DNA of 64,000 bases. It comes from Methanomicrobia archaeon (GTDB lineage Archaea; Halobacteriota; Bog-38; Methanoflorentales; Methanoflorentaceae). The notes under the pieces were generated by a model. The model did no database searches. It was not told where the DNA came from and worked only from the letters and a program-made list of their open reading frames with translations. Positions 20,197-29,273 of this stretch are shown in pieces; position 1 is the stretch's first letter, and every line of letters begins with the position of its first letter. The stretch covers positions 1 through 64,000 of the forward strand of contig JACTTZ010000006.1 of assembly GCA_015660915.1 (NCBI GenBank), read 5' to 3'. The translations under genes and the position numbers were made by a program.

Positions 20197-20476
20197 CTTT
20201 TTCCTCTGCCGCAGCATCAAAAACGCGTCACGAAATAGTGCCCCCGCAGGTCACTGCAATTCTAAACACGAGCTTGCGAACCCATTGCAGCACGAATGCG
20301 ATAGTTCATCGTTCTAGCGTTTTCTGGTCTCAGGTGTCGCCTTCGCGCTCGTCAGCGGCTGGGAGGGCGATCTCATTTCAGGAGCGAACAACCGCAAAGA
20401 CTAAGCTCCAAGTCGATGAACGCCCGCTATAGCTATGGTGCGTGCGCAGTAAGCGTCGCGCTAATAGGGGGTAGTT

Positions 20477-21817
20477 ATGATCTTCAGTGCTGATGAAATA
20501 CTCGAGACGCTCAACATGATCCTTTATGAGCATCTCGACATACGGACGGTCACCGTAGGTGTGAACTTAATGGGCTGCGTGCGAGACGACCCCGAACGAA
20601 TGGCCCAGGCTGTGCACGATAAGATTGTATCAACAGCTAGCGATCTGTGCTCAGAAGCCGATCGCGCTGAAGCACGGTATTCTTTGCCCATTGTGAACAA
20701 GCGCATCTCGGTAACTCCTATTGGCTCTTTCCTCGACGTCCACCCGCAAGCTGGTCCGCTGATTGCACTTGCGATGGACCAAGCTGCGAGTGAATTAGGC
20801 GTTGACTTTATCGGTGGCTACTCAGCTTTAGTCCAAAAGGGCTTTACCGTTGGGACTGAGGCACTTGTTGATTCGATCCCGCAGGCGCTGCACACGACCG
20901 AAAAGGTTTGTGCTTCTGTAAACATCGCTACCACCAACGCAGGTATCAACATCGACGCCGCGTTTCGAATGGGTAGGATTATCAAGGAGCTGGCCCGTAT
21001 CGATCCGACGCTCTGCACGCGTCTGGTTACGTTTGCAAACGCGCCACCGGACAATCCTTTTATGGCAGGCGCCTTTCACGGCCCAGGCGAACCCGAATCG
21101 GTCCTGAACGTGGGCATATCGGGTCCTGGCGTCATAAGAGCGGTAGTCGAGAAAATGGGAGATTGTAACCTCACTGAGCTTGCCGAAGTCGTCAAACGGG
21201 CCGCGTTCAAGATCACGCGAGTTGGTGAACTAGTCGGAAAGGAGATAGCATCGCGAATAGATGTGGATTTTGGCATAGTTGACCTCTCGTTAGCGCCCAC
21301 CCCTCAGAAGGGGGATTCAGTGGCACAGATCATCGAAGCAATGGGTGTTGAGCGTTGCGGAGCCCCTGGAACGACTGCCGCACTTGCTATGCTCATCGAT
21401 GCTGTTAAGAAGGGAGGCGCGATGGCATCATCGCGGGTAGGGGGCCTTAGCGGGGCATTTATACCGGTTAGCGAAGATGCTGGCATGGCCGAGGCACTTA
21501 AAATTGGTGCTATCGGGCTGGAAAAACTCGAGGCAATGACCTCTGTGTGTTCGGTAGGCCTCGACATGGTGTGCATTCCTTTTGCTACTTCTGCAGAGTC
21601 GATTGCGGGAATTATTGCTGACGAGTGCGCGATTGGGGTCATCAACAACAAAACTACAGGCGTGCGGCTGATTCCCATCGGAAACGAAGGTGACTGGATT
21701 GAGTTCGGCGGACTGCTCGGGGCGGCGCCCGTGGTGCCGCTGAAGCCTTTCAGCTCGAAAAAGTTCATCGAGAGGGGTGGTTCGATTCCGGCGCCTCTCA
21801 CGAGCCTCACGAACTAA
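20477..21817 (+). CDS. PFL family protein (UPF0210 / DUF711)
   Basis: 446 aa UPF0210 hallmark sequence (DIRTVTVGVNLMGC, FIGGYSALVQKGFT, GISGPGVIRAVVE). Confidence 0.9.
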   Translation: MIFSADEILETLNMILYEHLDIRTVTVGVNLMGCVRDDPERMAQAVHDKIVSTASDLCSEADRAEARYSLPIVNKRISVTPIGSFLDVHPQAGPLIALAMDQAASELGVDFIGGYSALVQKGFTVGTEALVDSIPQALHTTEKVCASVNIATTNAGINIDAAFRMGRIIKELARIDPTLCTRLVTFANAPPDNPFMAGAFHGPGEPESVLNVGISGPGVIRAVVEKMGDCNLTELAEVVKRAAFKITRVGELVGKEIASRIDVDFGIVDLSLAPTPQKGDSVAQIIEAMGVERCGAPGTTAALAMLIDAVKKGGAMASSRVGGLSGAFIPVSEDAGMAEALKIGAIGLEKLEAMTSVCSVGLDMVCIPFATSAESIAGIIADECAIGVINNKTTGVRLIPIGNEGDWIEFGGLLGAAPVVPLKPFSSKKFIERGGSIPAPLTSLTN

Positions 21818-21896
21818 CACAAATAGTGTATTCTTTCCGCCAGCCCTTTGTAGTGATAGCTGCTTGCGGCGCCTGTTCGGTCACTAATCCGTTTAA

Positions 21897-21984
21897 CGGG
21901 CCCGCTGGGATTTGAACCCAGGTCCTTGGATTTCTCCGCTAAAGCTCCGAAGTCCAAGAGGATAGTCCACTACCCTACGAGCCC
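21897..21984 (-). tRNA. tRNA-Arg (anticodon TCG) with 15-nt intron at 37/38
   Basis: Acceptor GGGCTCG/CGGGCCC, T-arm CTGGG TTCAAAT CCCAG, anticodon arm TTGGA CTTCGG[AGCTTTAGCGGAGAA]A TCCAA. Confidence 0.9.
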
Positions 21985-22116
21985 CAGTTAGCCAAAGGAG
22001 TTTATTAGTATTGAAAGTAACTCGGAAAAATACAAATAAGGTGCGTTTCTTAACAGTTTACCGCATCTGAGCTTCTGACAGCCAAAACAAGCGCGTAAGT
22101 GTGCTGCGACCTTTTT

Positions 22117-23094
22117 ATGACGAACATCGAGACGCAGAGAAAGCTAGTCGAAATACTACGAATCCTCGACGAGAGCGACGAGGCGATCGGCGCACGGATG
22201 ATCGCCGCAAGCTTAGGTCAGCGAGGATATCCTATAGGAGAACGCGCCGTACGCCACTATCTGGTGCTGCTCGATTACAAAGGCTTTACGATCAAAATCG
22301 GGAACGCTGGAAGAATCATCACCGAAAAAGGCCTTAAGGAGCTAAATGAAGCAATAGTGGGCGATCGCGTCGGATTCGTCATAACCAGGATCGACGAGCT
22401 CGTTTACAAGACGAGTTTTGACCTTAAGCAGAGAAACGGTGATATTATAATCAATGTCGCGACCATCGACAAGAATGACTTCGATGTCGCAATAGAAGCA
22501 GCAGCCGAGACCGTCGACAGCGGATACACCGTCAGCCCGTACGTGCGCTTTCTGGAGGAGGGAGACAAGATCGGTGCTGTATTCGTCCCTTACGGATCAG
22601 CGGGACTCGTGACCATGTGCAGCATGACGGTCGATGGCATACTGATCAAGCACGGGATCCCGTCTAGCATCAAGTATGGCGGGCTGCTCGAGATCCAGAA
22701 CAGGCAGCCAGTCTGCTACACCGACCTCATCTCATACCAGGGAACTTCGCTCGATCCGATTCAAATATTCACTGCGCGACAGATGACCTCTATTTTGACT
22801 GCAGCACGGAGCGGGGAAGGCAAGGTACTCGCAAATGTCAGAACCGTGCCCGCCGTCGCCGCTGAAAAATCCATTGAACTGCTGCGCGACGCTAAGAAAG
22901 CAGGCATTGTCGGCTGGATCGAAACCCCCATTCAAGAAAGCTCGCCCGGAATCTGCGCAGAAAGTGACGTTGTCGAGATTAACAACTACGCCGGAGCAAA
23001 TCCAATGGCAGCTCTCTACGAGTTGGGAATATCCGTGAAGGTACATTCAATCTCAGCGCTTATGGACGTGAAACTCCTTAATCAACGGCTGTAA
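22117..23094 (+). CDS. nrpR: Nitrogen regulator NrpR (wHTH + one NrpR domain)
   Basis: HTH (ARMIAASLGQRGYPIGERAVRHYLVLLDYKGF) and NRD (KYGGLLEIQNRQPVCYTDLISYQGTSLDPIQIF); precedes glnA. Confidence 0.9.
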   Translation: MTNIETQRKLVEILRILDESDEAIGARMIAASLGQRGYPIGERAVRHYLVLLDYKGFTIKIGNAGRIITEKGLKELNEAIVGDRVGFVITRIDELVYKTSFDLKQRNGDIIINVATIDKNDFDVAIEAAAETVDSGYTVSPYVRFLEEGDKIGAVFVPYGSAGLVTMCSMTVDGILIKHGIPSSIKYGGLLEIQNRQPVCYTDLISYQGTSLDPIQIFTARQMTSILTAARSGEGKVLANVRTVPAVAAEKSIELLRDAKKAGIVGWIETPIQESSPGICAESDVVEINNYAGANPMAALYELGISVKVHSISALMDVKLLNQRL

Positions 23095-23180
23095 CGGCCG
23101 GCGACGTCGCCACGCGGTCGACGGTGCGGTATCGTGCCGCGATCCGCCCTGTCCGGCGAATTAGTGGCACGTTGGAAATA

Positions 23181-23188
23181 CTTATATT
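23181..23188 (+). promoter_or_regulatory. glnA TATA box
   Basis: cttatatt ~20-25 nt upstream of the putative NrpR operator. Confidence 0.5.
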
Positions 23189-23205
23189 GAATGACCGCCA
23201 AACGC

Positions 23206-23219
23206 GGAATGCATTTTCC
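23206..23219 (+). promoter_or_regulatory. NrpR operator, GGAA-N6-TTCC
   Basis: GGAATGCATTTTCC, exact match to the described NrpR consensus, between nrpR and glnA. Confidence 0.8.
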
Positions 23220-23249
23220 TACTACGAAATCATCAACAGGAGATCTTCC

Positions 23250-24581
23250 ATGGTAGAAGCGAAGGATAAAGATTACGTCTTAGCCCAAGTTGCAGAAAAT
23301 GGCATCAAATTCATTCGACTCTGGTTTACAGACATCCTTGGGACTCTGAAAAGCTTTGCGATCACAGACGACGAGCTCGAAGGGGCTCTCAATGAAGGAA
23401 TGGGTTTCGATGGCTCCTCAATCGCCGGGTATCAAACGATAGAGGAATCCGATATGATTGCGAAACCGGATCCGAGTACCTTTGCGATATTGCCTTGGCG
23501 GCCGAAGGAAAAGGGCGTTGCACGAGTCATATGCGACGTGCTCGAACCGTCTGGGAGGCCCTACGAGGGGGATCCCCGGTACGTCCTTAAAAGAAATCTG
23601 CAGCGAGCAGAGAAGAAAGGCCTCACGTTCTACATAGGGCCAGAACTTGAGTATTTCTATTTTGCGAACAGCCAATGCGCTGATATTATTGACACCGGCG
23701 GGTACTTCGATCTCACCCCACTGGATCAGGCGACTGATCTTCGGCGCGACACGATATTTGCGCTCCAAGACATGGGCATTCGCGTCGAATATAGCCACCA
23801 CGAAGTTGGCCCTAGCCAGCACGAGATTGATCTCCGATACACTGACGCTTTGACGATGTCCGACAGCGTTATGACGCACCGCCTTGTGGTGAAGGAGATA
23901 GCGCTGCGCGCAGGCTATTACGCCACTTTCATGCCCAAGCCTATTATCGGAGAGAACGGAAGCGGGATGCATACGCACCAATCGCTGTTTAGAGGAAAGA
24001 ATAACGCATTTTTCGACGCCAATGACGAGTACCATCTGTCGGAAATGGGTAAAGGATTCATTGCTGGGCAGTTAAAGCACGTCAACGAATTCTGCCTCGT
24101 CATGAGTCAATGGGTGAACTCATACAAGCGGCTGGTTCCCGGCTTTGAAGCGCCCGTTTACATTTCGTGGGCACGACGAAACAGATCGACGCTCATACGA
24201 GTTCCGATGTACAAGCCGGGGAACGAGCTCGCAACGAGAGTGGAACTGCGCTGTCCGGATCCGGCCTGTAATCCTTATCTCACCTTCGCCGTGATGCTGG
24301 CAAGCGGGTTGGACGGAATCGAAAAGGGCTACGAACTGCCTGAACCGGTTGAGAAGGATATCTACAAAATGACGCCTCAACAGCTTGCGGCACACGGAAT
24401 TGGCTCACTCCCCGAAAACTTGGGACTTGCCATAACGGAGACTGAGAATTCTGAACTCGTGCGCCGCACACTCGGCAATCACGTATTTGATCGCTTCATT
24501 CAACTTAAAAAGCAAGAGTGGGACGATTATCGGATACAAGTTTCGGAGTACGAGCTTCAACGGTACCTGCCAATTCTCTAA
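23250..24581 (+). CDS. glnA: Glutamine synthetase type I
   Basis: GMGFDGSSIAGYQTIEESDM, NGSGMHTHQSL; start set at MVEAKDKDYVLAQV. Confidence 0.96.
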   Translation: MVEAKDKDYVLAQVAENGIKFIRLWFTDILGTLKSFAITDDELEGALNEGMGFDGSSIAGYQTIEESDMIAKPDPSTFAILPWRPKEKGVARVICDVLEPSGRPYEGDPRYVLKRNLQRAEKKGLTFYIGPELEYFYFANSQCADIIDTGGYFDLTPLDQATDLRRDTIFALQDMGIRVEYSHHEVGPSQHEIDLRYTDALTMSDSVMTHRLVVKEIALRAGYYATFMPKPIIGENGSGMHTHQSLFRGKNNAFFDANDEYHLSEMGKGFIAGQLKHVNEFCLVMSQWVNSYKRLVPGFEAPVYISWARRNRSTLIRVPMYKPGNELATRVELRCPDPACNPYLTFAVMLASGLDGIEKGYELPEPVEKDIYKMTPQQLAAHGIGSLPENLGLAITETENSELVRRTLGNHVFDRFIQLKKQEWDDYRIQVSEYELQRYLPIL

Positions 24582-24635
24582 CGAGGTTCCGGGAAAGATA
24601 AGGTTACCACCCGGATCCGTCTTTCTTTGTACTCT

Positions 24636-25322
24636 CTATCGCACGAGATCGATCGGAACTATCTCTTCGTGAATTGCCGTCGACAGAACGACGCCTGCAG
24701 CCCCGAGGTCTTCAAGCTTGTCCAGCTCTTCAGTGTTCTTTATTCCGCCAGCGACGACAATCGGATGCCCTGAGACATCGATGACTCTCTCGATAAAATC
24801 AAAGTCCACGCCCTGCTTCGTTCCTACCAAGTTGATATTCAGCACAAGAAGTTCGCGGATCTTGTAGAGATTCATCCTTTCGACAACCTGAAGGGGGTTC
24901 CCGGAAAGTGCGGGATCGGGGGACATCACGCTTCCGTCCTTCACGTCTAGGCTTACTGCGACCCTCATCGACTGCGCTGCTCGAATTACATCGAGGCTTC
25001 CCGTTTCGGTGCCGATGATGGCAGTATCGCTAATTCGCTCAGCCTCTCGAACATCATCAAGCCGCCGAATCCCGATGTCAATGAGTGTGCTTGTGAGTGT
25101 GCCGAGGCGCTTGATAATAAGTGAATTGTTGCCCGTGCCGAGGATCCTATCCAGATCCGCTATGTACGTCCTCCTCGGCTTGATGATATCAATCACGTCC
25201 AACGGATCTGACGTCTTGCAGATCTTGCTATGGCGTTCAATAGGTTCGTATCGCTCTCGGTCGCCTTTATAGCCTTTTACGACAACCCCGCCTCGAATGT
25301 CCATCGCGAAGATAATCTCCAT
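24636..25322 (-). CDS. HisA/HisF-family TIM-barrel protein
   Basis: HisA-like (YIADLDRILGTGNNS, GHPIVVAGGIKNTEELDKLEDLGAAGVVLSTAIH). Confidence 0.8.
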   Translation of the reverse strand: MEIIFAMDIRGGVVVKGYKGDRERYEPIERHSKICKTSDPLDVIDIIKPRRTYIADLDRILGTGNNSLIIKRLGTLTSTLIDIGIRRLDDVREAERISDTAIIGTETGSLDVIRAAQSMRVAVSLDVKDGSVMSPDPALSGNPLQVVERMNLYKIRELLVLNINLVGTKQGVDFDFIERVIDVSGHPIVVAGGIKNTEELDKLEDLGAAGVVLSTAIHEEIVPIDLVR

Positions 25323-25468
25323 ATCCTCTCCTCATTAAGCATATCTCCGCAGGGGAAAAACGTATGGGTCTGGTTCGGCTTCGCAATAGGTGCACGGACT
25401 ACGCGGCGGCGGCACGCATCGAAACGTCCGCATGTCGCCGAAAGCACCGCTTGCCCGAACAAACCGGG

Positions 25469-26422
25469 TCAGAGTCGGGCCAAAAGCTCCTGTTTCTTGG
25501 ACGCGAACTCCTCGTCGGTGATGACTCCTTGCTCTTTAAGATCGGCCAGATCACCTAGCAATTTGCACGGGTCTGCGGCTTGCCCTTCTCCGCTCCGTCG
25601 TGCTTGGAATGCTTCGGTGAATCCAGCACCGATAATGGCAATTGGAATCGCAAAAGTGGCAATGCCCAAAAACATAGCAAAAACTGCCAAGAATTGCCCG
25701 AGCGGCGTCGTAGGCACCAGATCGCCGTAGCCAACGGTGGTTAGGGTCTGCGCTGCCCACCACCCGGCAGCAGGAATGCTTGAAAAATCACGCGGGTCTG
25801 AGGCGTGTTCAATAATGAACATTAAACTTGAAAACGTTATCAGCAAGATGAGGTCGATCGCTAGCGCAGTAACGAGTTCGTTTTTTTTCGCTTTCAGAAT
25901 ATCGGTGACGAACTTGAATACGCTAGAGTACGTGAGCAACTTGAGGATAATGAGCATTATCGCCGCGTTTATGAGTACGTCCTCTCCTGGAAAGAACGGC
26001 TTGGCATAAAAAGGCACAATGACAATCAGATTTACGAGCAGGGACGTTGTAAAAAGGCATTTGAGTCTGCCCTTGATCGGATCTCTAAACCGCGGATCTA
26101 CCGTGCACGACCACACACGGAGCAGCAGTTCGATGGTAAAAACCACGATTGCAAAGGCAAACACTGCGTTAAAGAGCTCGTGATACCTTTGGTAGATGTC
26201 GCTGTAGCTGGCTAGTATAATGACACCAACGAGTATCCAGATCAATGCCATCAAAAAGAAGCGTACGCGCGTAGCTGTGGAAACATCGCGATGACGCGCT
26301 GCAACGGCGCGGGCCTCGCCTACAGGCGTAGGCTGGAAGATCGTATGTACACGGCGCTTCAGTTCGTCATTCTGCTTGGACATGCCCGGCTTCGAGGTTC
26401 TGAATCGAAATAGTGCACCCAA
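25469..26422 (-). CDS. Voltage-gated-type K+ channel with C-terminal SHOCT domain
   Basis: Selectivity filter TLTTVGYGDLVPTTPLGQ; C-term LADLKEQGVITDEEFASKKQELLARL. Confidence 0.9.
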   Translation of the reverse strand: MGALFRFRTSKPGMSKQNDELKRRVHTIFQPTPVGEARAVAARHRDVSTATRVRFFLMALIWILVGVIILASYSDIYQRYHELFNAVFAFAIVVFTIELLLRVWSCTVDPRFRDPIKGRLKCLFTTSLLVNLIVIVPFYAKPFFPGEDVLINAAIMLIILKLLTYSSVFKFVTDILKAKKNELVTALAIDLILLITFSSLMFIIEHASDPRDFSSIPAAGWWAAQTLTTVGYGDLVPTTPLGQFLAVFAMFLGIATFAIPIAIIGAGFTEAFQARRSGEGQAADPCKLLGDLADLKEQGVITDEEFASKKQELLARL

Positions 26423-26664
26423 TAGTGAACGTCAATTTGCCTATAAATGCGTTGTGATCTTCCACGAGCGCTGTTCAGTGATTTGAAGTCGCGGGGCACG
26501 GCAACTTGTCGACACGTTCTACGTTCTAAGTTTTGTCAGCTGCTGGAAAAGTCAACCTTAAGGTTGGCATTCATTGACGAAAAGGGCGTCCGAGGAGGTA
26601 TTGCGGAGGTGAGAGCTGCAGGGGGGCCTCCTTGTTGATTCCGACTCTAGACTCCGACATGGAA

Positions 26665-26905
26665 GAAGATGTATCACTACTTTGAGTATCGAAATGCTGA
26701 GTTCTTGGAGCACTACCACAAACGGAGCAATGCCGAAACGACGTTCCATATGACAAAGAGCAAGTTTGGGCACGCGGCGAGAAGCAAGACCGAAGTGGTG
26801 CAGGTTAATGAGGTGTTGCTAAAAGTGTTTTATCACAACATCTGTGTGGTGATTCAACAGATGTGGGGGTTGGGGATAGAGCCGAATTTCTTCGGCTCGA
26901 GCTAA
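26665..26905 (+). mobile_element. Transposase C-terminal remnant (same family as 60870-62047)
   Basis: KKMYHYFEYRNAEFLEHYHKRSNAETTFHMTKSKFG...ICVVIQQMWGLGIEPNFFGSS nearly identical to the larger copy. Confidence 0.85.
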
Positions 26906-26983
26906 GGTAGGTTCTTGAACAATAACTTTTTGTATTTTCATTTGGCATTAATGCAGCGCTAAAACAATAGATAAAGCAGACAA

Positions 26984-28024
26984 ATGGAAGAATCAGAACC
27001 AATGGTAGAATTAGCCGGAGAATCTAGCGAATTAGACGCGTCGGAATGGTGGAGCTCTCATTTCGACTTCAACCTTTACAACCTGGAGAGAAAAGGTGAT
27101 AAGTACTATCTTAAGTCGCCTCGATTCGTAAAAAAAAGGGATAGCAAAGCAATACGGGAAGAGGATAAGAGCAAAGCAATATGGGAAGAAGCTAAAAACC
27201 TGCTTCCGGTAATTAAAGCCATTTCAAAAATACGAGGTTTGGGCGGCCAATCTATGAAGATTGGTAGCGAAGTTCGTAAAGAATGGGGAAGACCAGCTGA
27301 CGTTATCGTGGAGGGGGGACGGCCACACTTATTCATTTTTGGAGAATTGCTGTCTGGCAGAGGGAGATTTTGGAAGGAAGATGGCATAATCTATTTTAGA
27401 GGGCATGAAACAGGGCGGGTTGTAAACGAACACGACCAGATTATGCAGGAATTTATGCGGGATTTCGGAAACAACATACCGGATTTCGCTCTTAACATAC
27501 CGCAACTTGAATTTTTAGTGCAGCAGGCACGGCAGCTCGATAGCGACCTCAATCTACTTGAAAAATGCGTCGATGACCCATATGTATACGAGACGTTTTC
27601 CTATTTTGCAGGGGAGCCAAATTGGCTCAACCTCTGGAAGACTTATGAAATGATTAAATATTGTGTCGATAGAAACTTGGGTCATACATTTACGCGCGAA
27701 AAATGCGCGATAATAGACAATGGTTGGGCAGAAGAGCTAGAATTAGTGAATTTTGCGAACAGCGCAAATTACTATTTAGCGCAAGGAGACCCTCGTCACT
27801 CTCGCGCATATTATCTTAATAAAGAAAGGGAGACAGAAGAAAAGTTAAATCCTGCTCAGAAACAAAGTCATAGAGAGCGAAAGGCGAGGCGCGAGGCCGC
27901 TAACCCACCAATGAGTCTGCCTATGGCAGAAGAGCTCATCATACGAATCTTTCGACGATGGTGTAGATGGAGAGTCACCAATATGTGTTTGGAGAGCTAC
28001 CAGCACGTGATAGTCACCGTTTAA
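26984..28024 (+). CDS. Hypothetical protein, accessory
   Basis: 346-aa ORF with coding-like composition, flanked by transposase remnant and CAACAAAGCC repeats; family not recognised. Confidence 0.6.
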   Translation: MEESEPMVELAGESSELDASEWWSSHFDFNLYNLERKGDKYYLKSPRFVKKRDSKAIREEDKSKAIWEEAKNLLPVIKAISKIRGLGGQSMKIGSEVRKEWGRPADVIVEGGRPHLFIFGELLSGRGRFWKEDGIIYFRGHETGRVVNEHDQIMQEFMRDFGNNIPDFALNIPQLEFLVQQARQLDSDLNLLEKCVDDPYVYETFSYFAGEPNWLNLWKTYEMIKYCVDRNLGHTFTREKCAIIDNGWAEELELVNFANSANYYLAQGDPRHSRAYYLNKERETEEKLNPAQKQSHRERKARREAANPPMSLPMAEELIIRIFRRWCRWRVTNMCLESYQHVIVTV

Positions 28025-28031
28025 CGCGAGT

Positions 28032-28301
28032 CTACCTCATTTCAACTTTAAGGTGCGCTCTCCGCACCATCGCAGTCGTTTCCTCATCATCTAAAAGGTT
28101 TGGGAAATCCGCGGAATAATATTCCATATCAAAGCAGAAAAGCAACCCCATAAGCACCTCACGATCGGTGAGCGATACCGTAAGGTTGTAGTTAGTGAAA
28201 CTGTATTCTGAAATTCCTTTTGCCTCTTCCCATTCTTTTCCCATCCACTCGTCTAGTTCAATACAAAGTTTCTTAGCTTCGTTATCTTTGTTTCGTGTCA
28301 A
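28032..28301 (-). CDS. Small hypothetical protein
   Basis: 89-aa acidic ORF convergent with the 346-aa ORF. Confidence 0.5.
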   Translation of the reverse strand: MTRNKDNEAKKLCIELDEWMGKEWEEAKGISEYSFTNYNLTVSLTDREVLMGLLFCFDMEYYSADFPNLLDDEETTAMVRRAHLKVEMR

Positions 28302-28319
28302 AAAATCACCTCAAAAAAG

Positions 28320-28490
28320 TGTTGCAACAGTCGGGACTTTGTTGCAGAAGTAGGCGAGAGACTGGGGTTTTGCAACAAAGCCCCTGATTGAGGCTTTGTT
28401 GAAGAAGTGCTCGTGAAGCGCTACTTTTTCAACAGACGACTGACTTTTTCAACACGTGGCAGTTATTCAACAAAGCCCCTGATTGACCAA
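28320..28490. repeat. Intergenic CAACAAAGCC/GGCTTTGTTG repeat block (decayed IS end or MITE-like)
   Basis: Exact 19-bp direct repeat CAACAAAGCCCCTGATTGA at 28373-28391 and 28468-28486; inverted GGCTTTGTTG at 28392-28401. Confidence 0.7.
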
Positions 28491-28509
28491 CTTTTATATA
28501 GCATCAAAA

Positions 28510-28524
28510 CTAACTATAAGTTAG
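28510..28524 (+). promoter_or_regulatory. HSR1-type heat-shock operator CTAAC-N5-GTTAG
   Basis: CTAACTATAAGTTAG (arms extend to ACTAAC/GTTAGT) ~15-20 nt downstream of TATA-like tttatatag. Confidence 0.75.
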
Positions 28525-28543
28525 TGTTACGATCTATCAGACC

Positions 28544-29218
28544 GTGACACGCTACGAAACAGCAATGGACGAAGCAGCACTCCTTGACATTCTCGGCAAT
28601 GAAAATCGCCGCAATATCTTGAAACTCCTTTCACTGCGGCCTTTTTACGTGACTGAGATTTCAGAACGACTGCACGTGGCCCCGAAGGCGGTGATCAGTC
28701 ATCTCGGCATGCTCGAGCGGGCAGGGATTATCCAGTTCTTTGTCGATGAGCGACGCCGGAAGTACTTCCACATCGCGGATAACTTGCTGCTCGAGATTCA
28801 AATCTCGCCGTTTAGCTACGGAGTCGAATCCGCTAATGATGCACGCGACGAACCAACCGTTGCCGAGTTTCCAACTCCGATTGGCGAAATACAAATCAAA
28901 ACGAACAGTTTGGCCGACGTTGCGGAGACACTCGACAGCCTAAGGAGGGCTAATCGCGAGCTGATGGGGGCGCAGCGAAGGGTCCAAGAGTTGATCAATG
29001 AGGTCATGGAGCGCGGCGCAAGAAAGATTGACGCAATATCGCGCGACTTTGTTGAATATGACATCCTTTCGTTGCTGCTTACAGGGCCCAAGACGGCCAA
29101 TCAGCTGTCTGCGGGGCTCGCGATACCTGGCCAAATACTCGTAGAGCGGCTGCGTAACCTTGAAAAACGAGGGAAAATCAAAAGAATGGACGCCAGAACG
29201 TATTGGCTGGCGAGGTAA
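28544..29218 (+). CDS. ArsR-like wHTH regulator, HSR1-type heat-shock regulator
   Basis: wHTH DILGNENRRNILKLLSLRPFYVTEISERLHVAPKAVISHLGMLERAGI; gene order regulator-cdc48-hsp20. Confidence 0.8.
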   Translation: MTRYETAMDEAALLDILGNENRRNILKLLSLRPFYVTEISERLHVAPKAVISHLGMLERAGIIQFFVDERRRKYFHIADNLLLEIQISPFSYGVESANDARDEPTVAEFPTPIGEIQIKTNSLADVAETLDSLRRANRELMGAQRRVQELINEVMERGARKIDAISRDFVEYDILSLLLTGPKTANQLSAGLAIPGQILVERLRNLEKRGKIKRMDARTYWLAR

Positions 29219-29273
29219 GGACCGCAGAAGCTCATAAGCGTATCACGCAAGCAAAATAGGAGATAATCGAAAA

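Noticed and set aside
23418-24035. 205-aa minus-strand ORF in glnA
   Set aside because: Shadow ORF opposite glutamine synthetase.
28320-28490. CRISPR remnant
   Set aside because: Only two direct copies plus inverted copies; matches IS-end motifs seen at 59553 and 62774.
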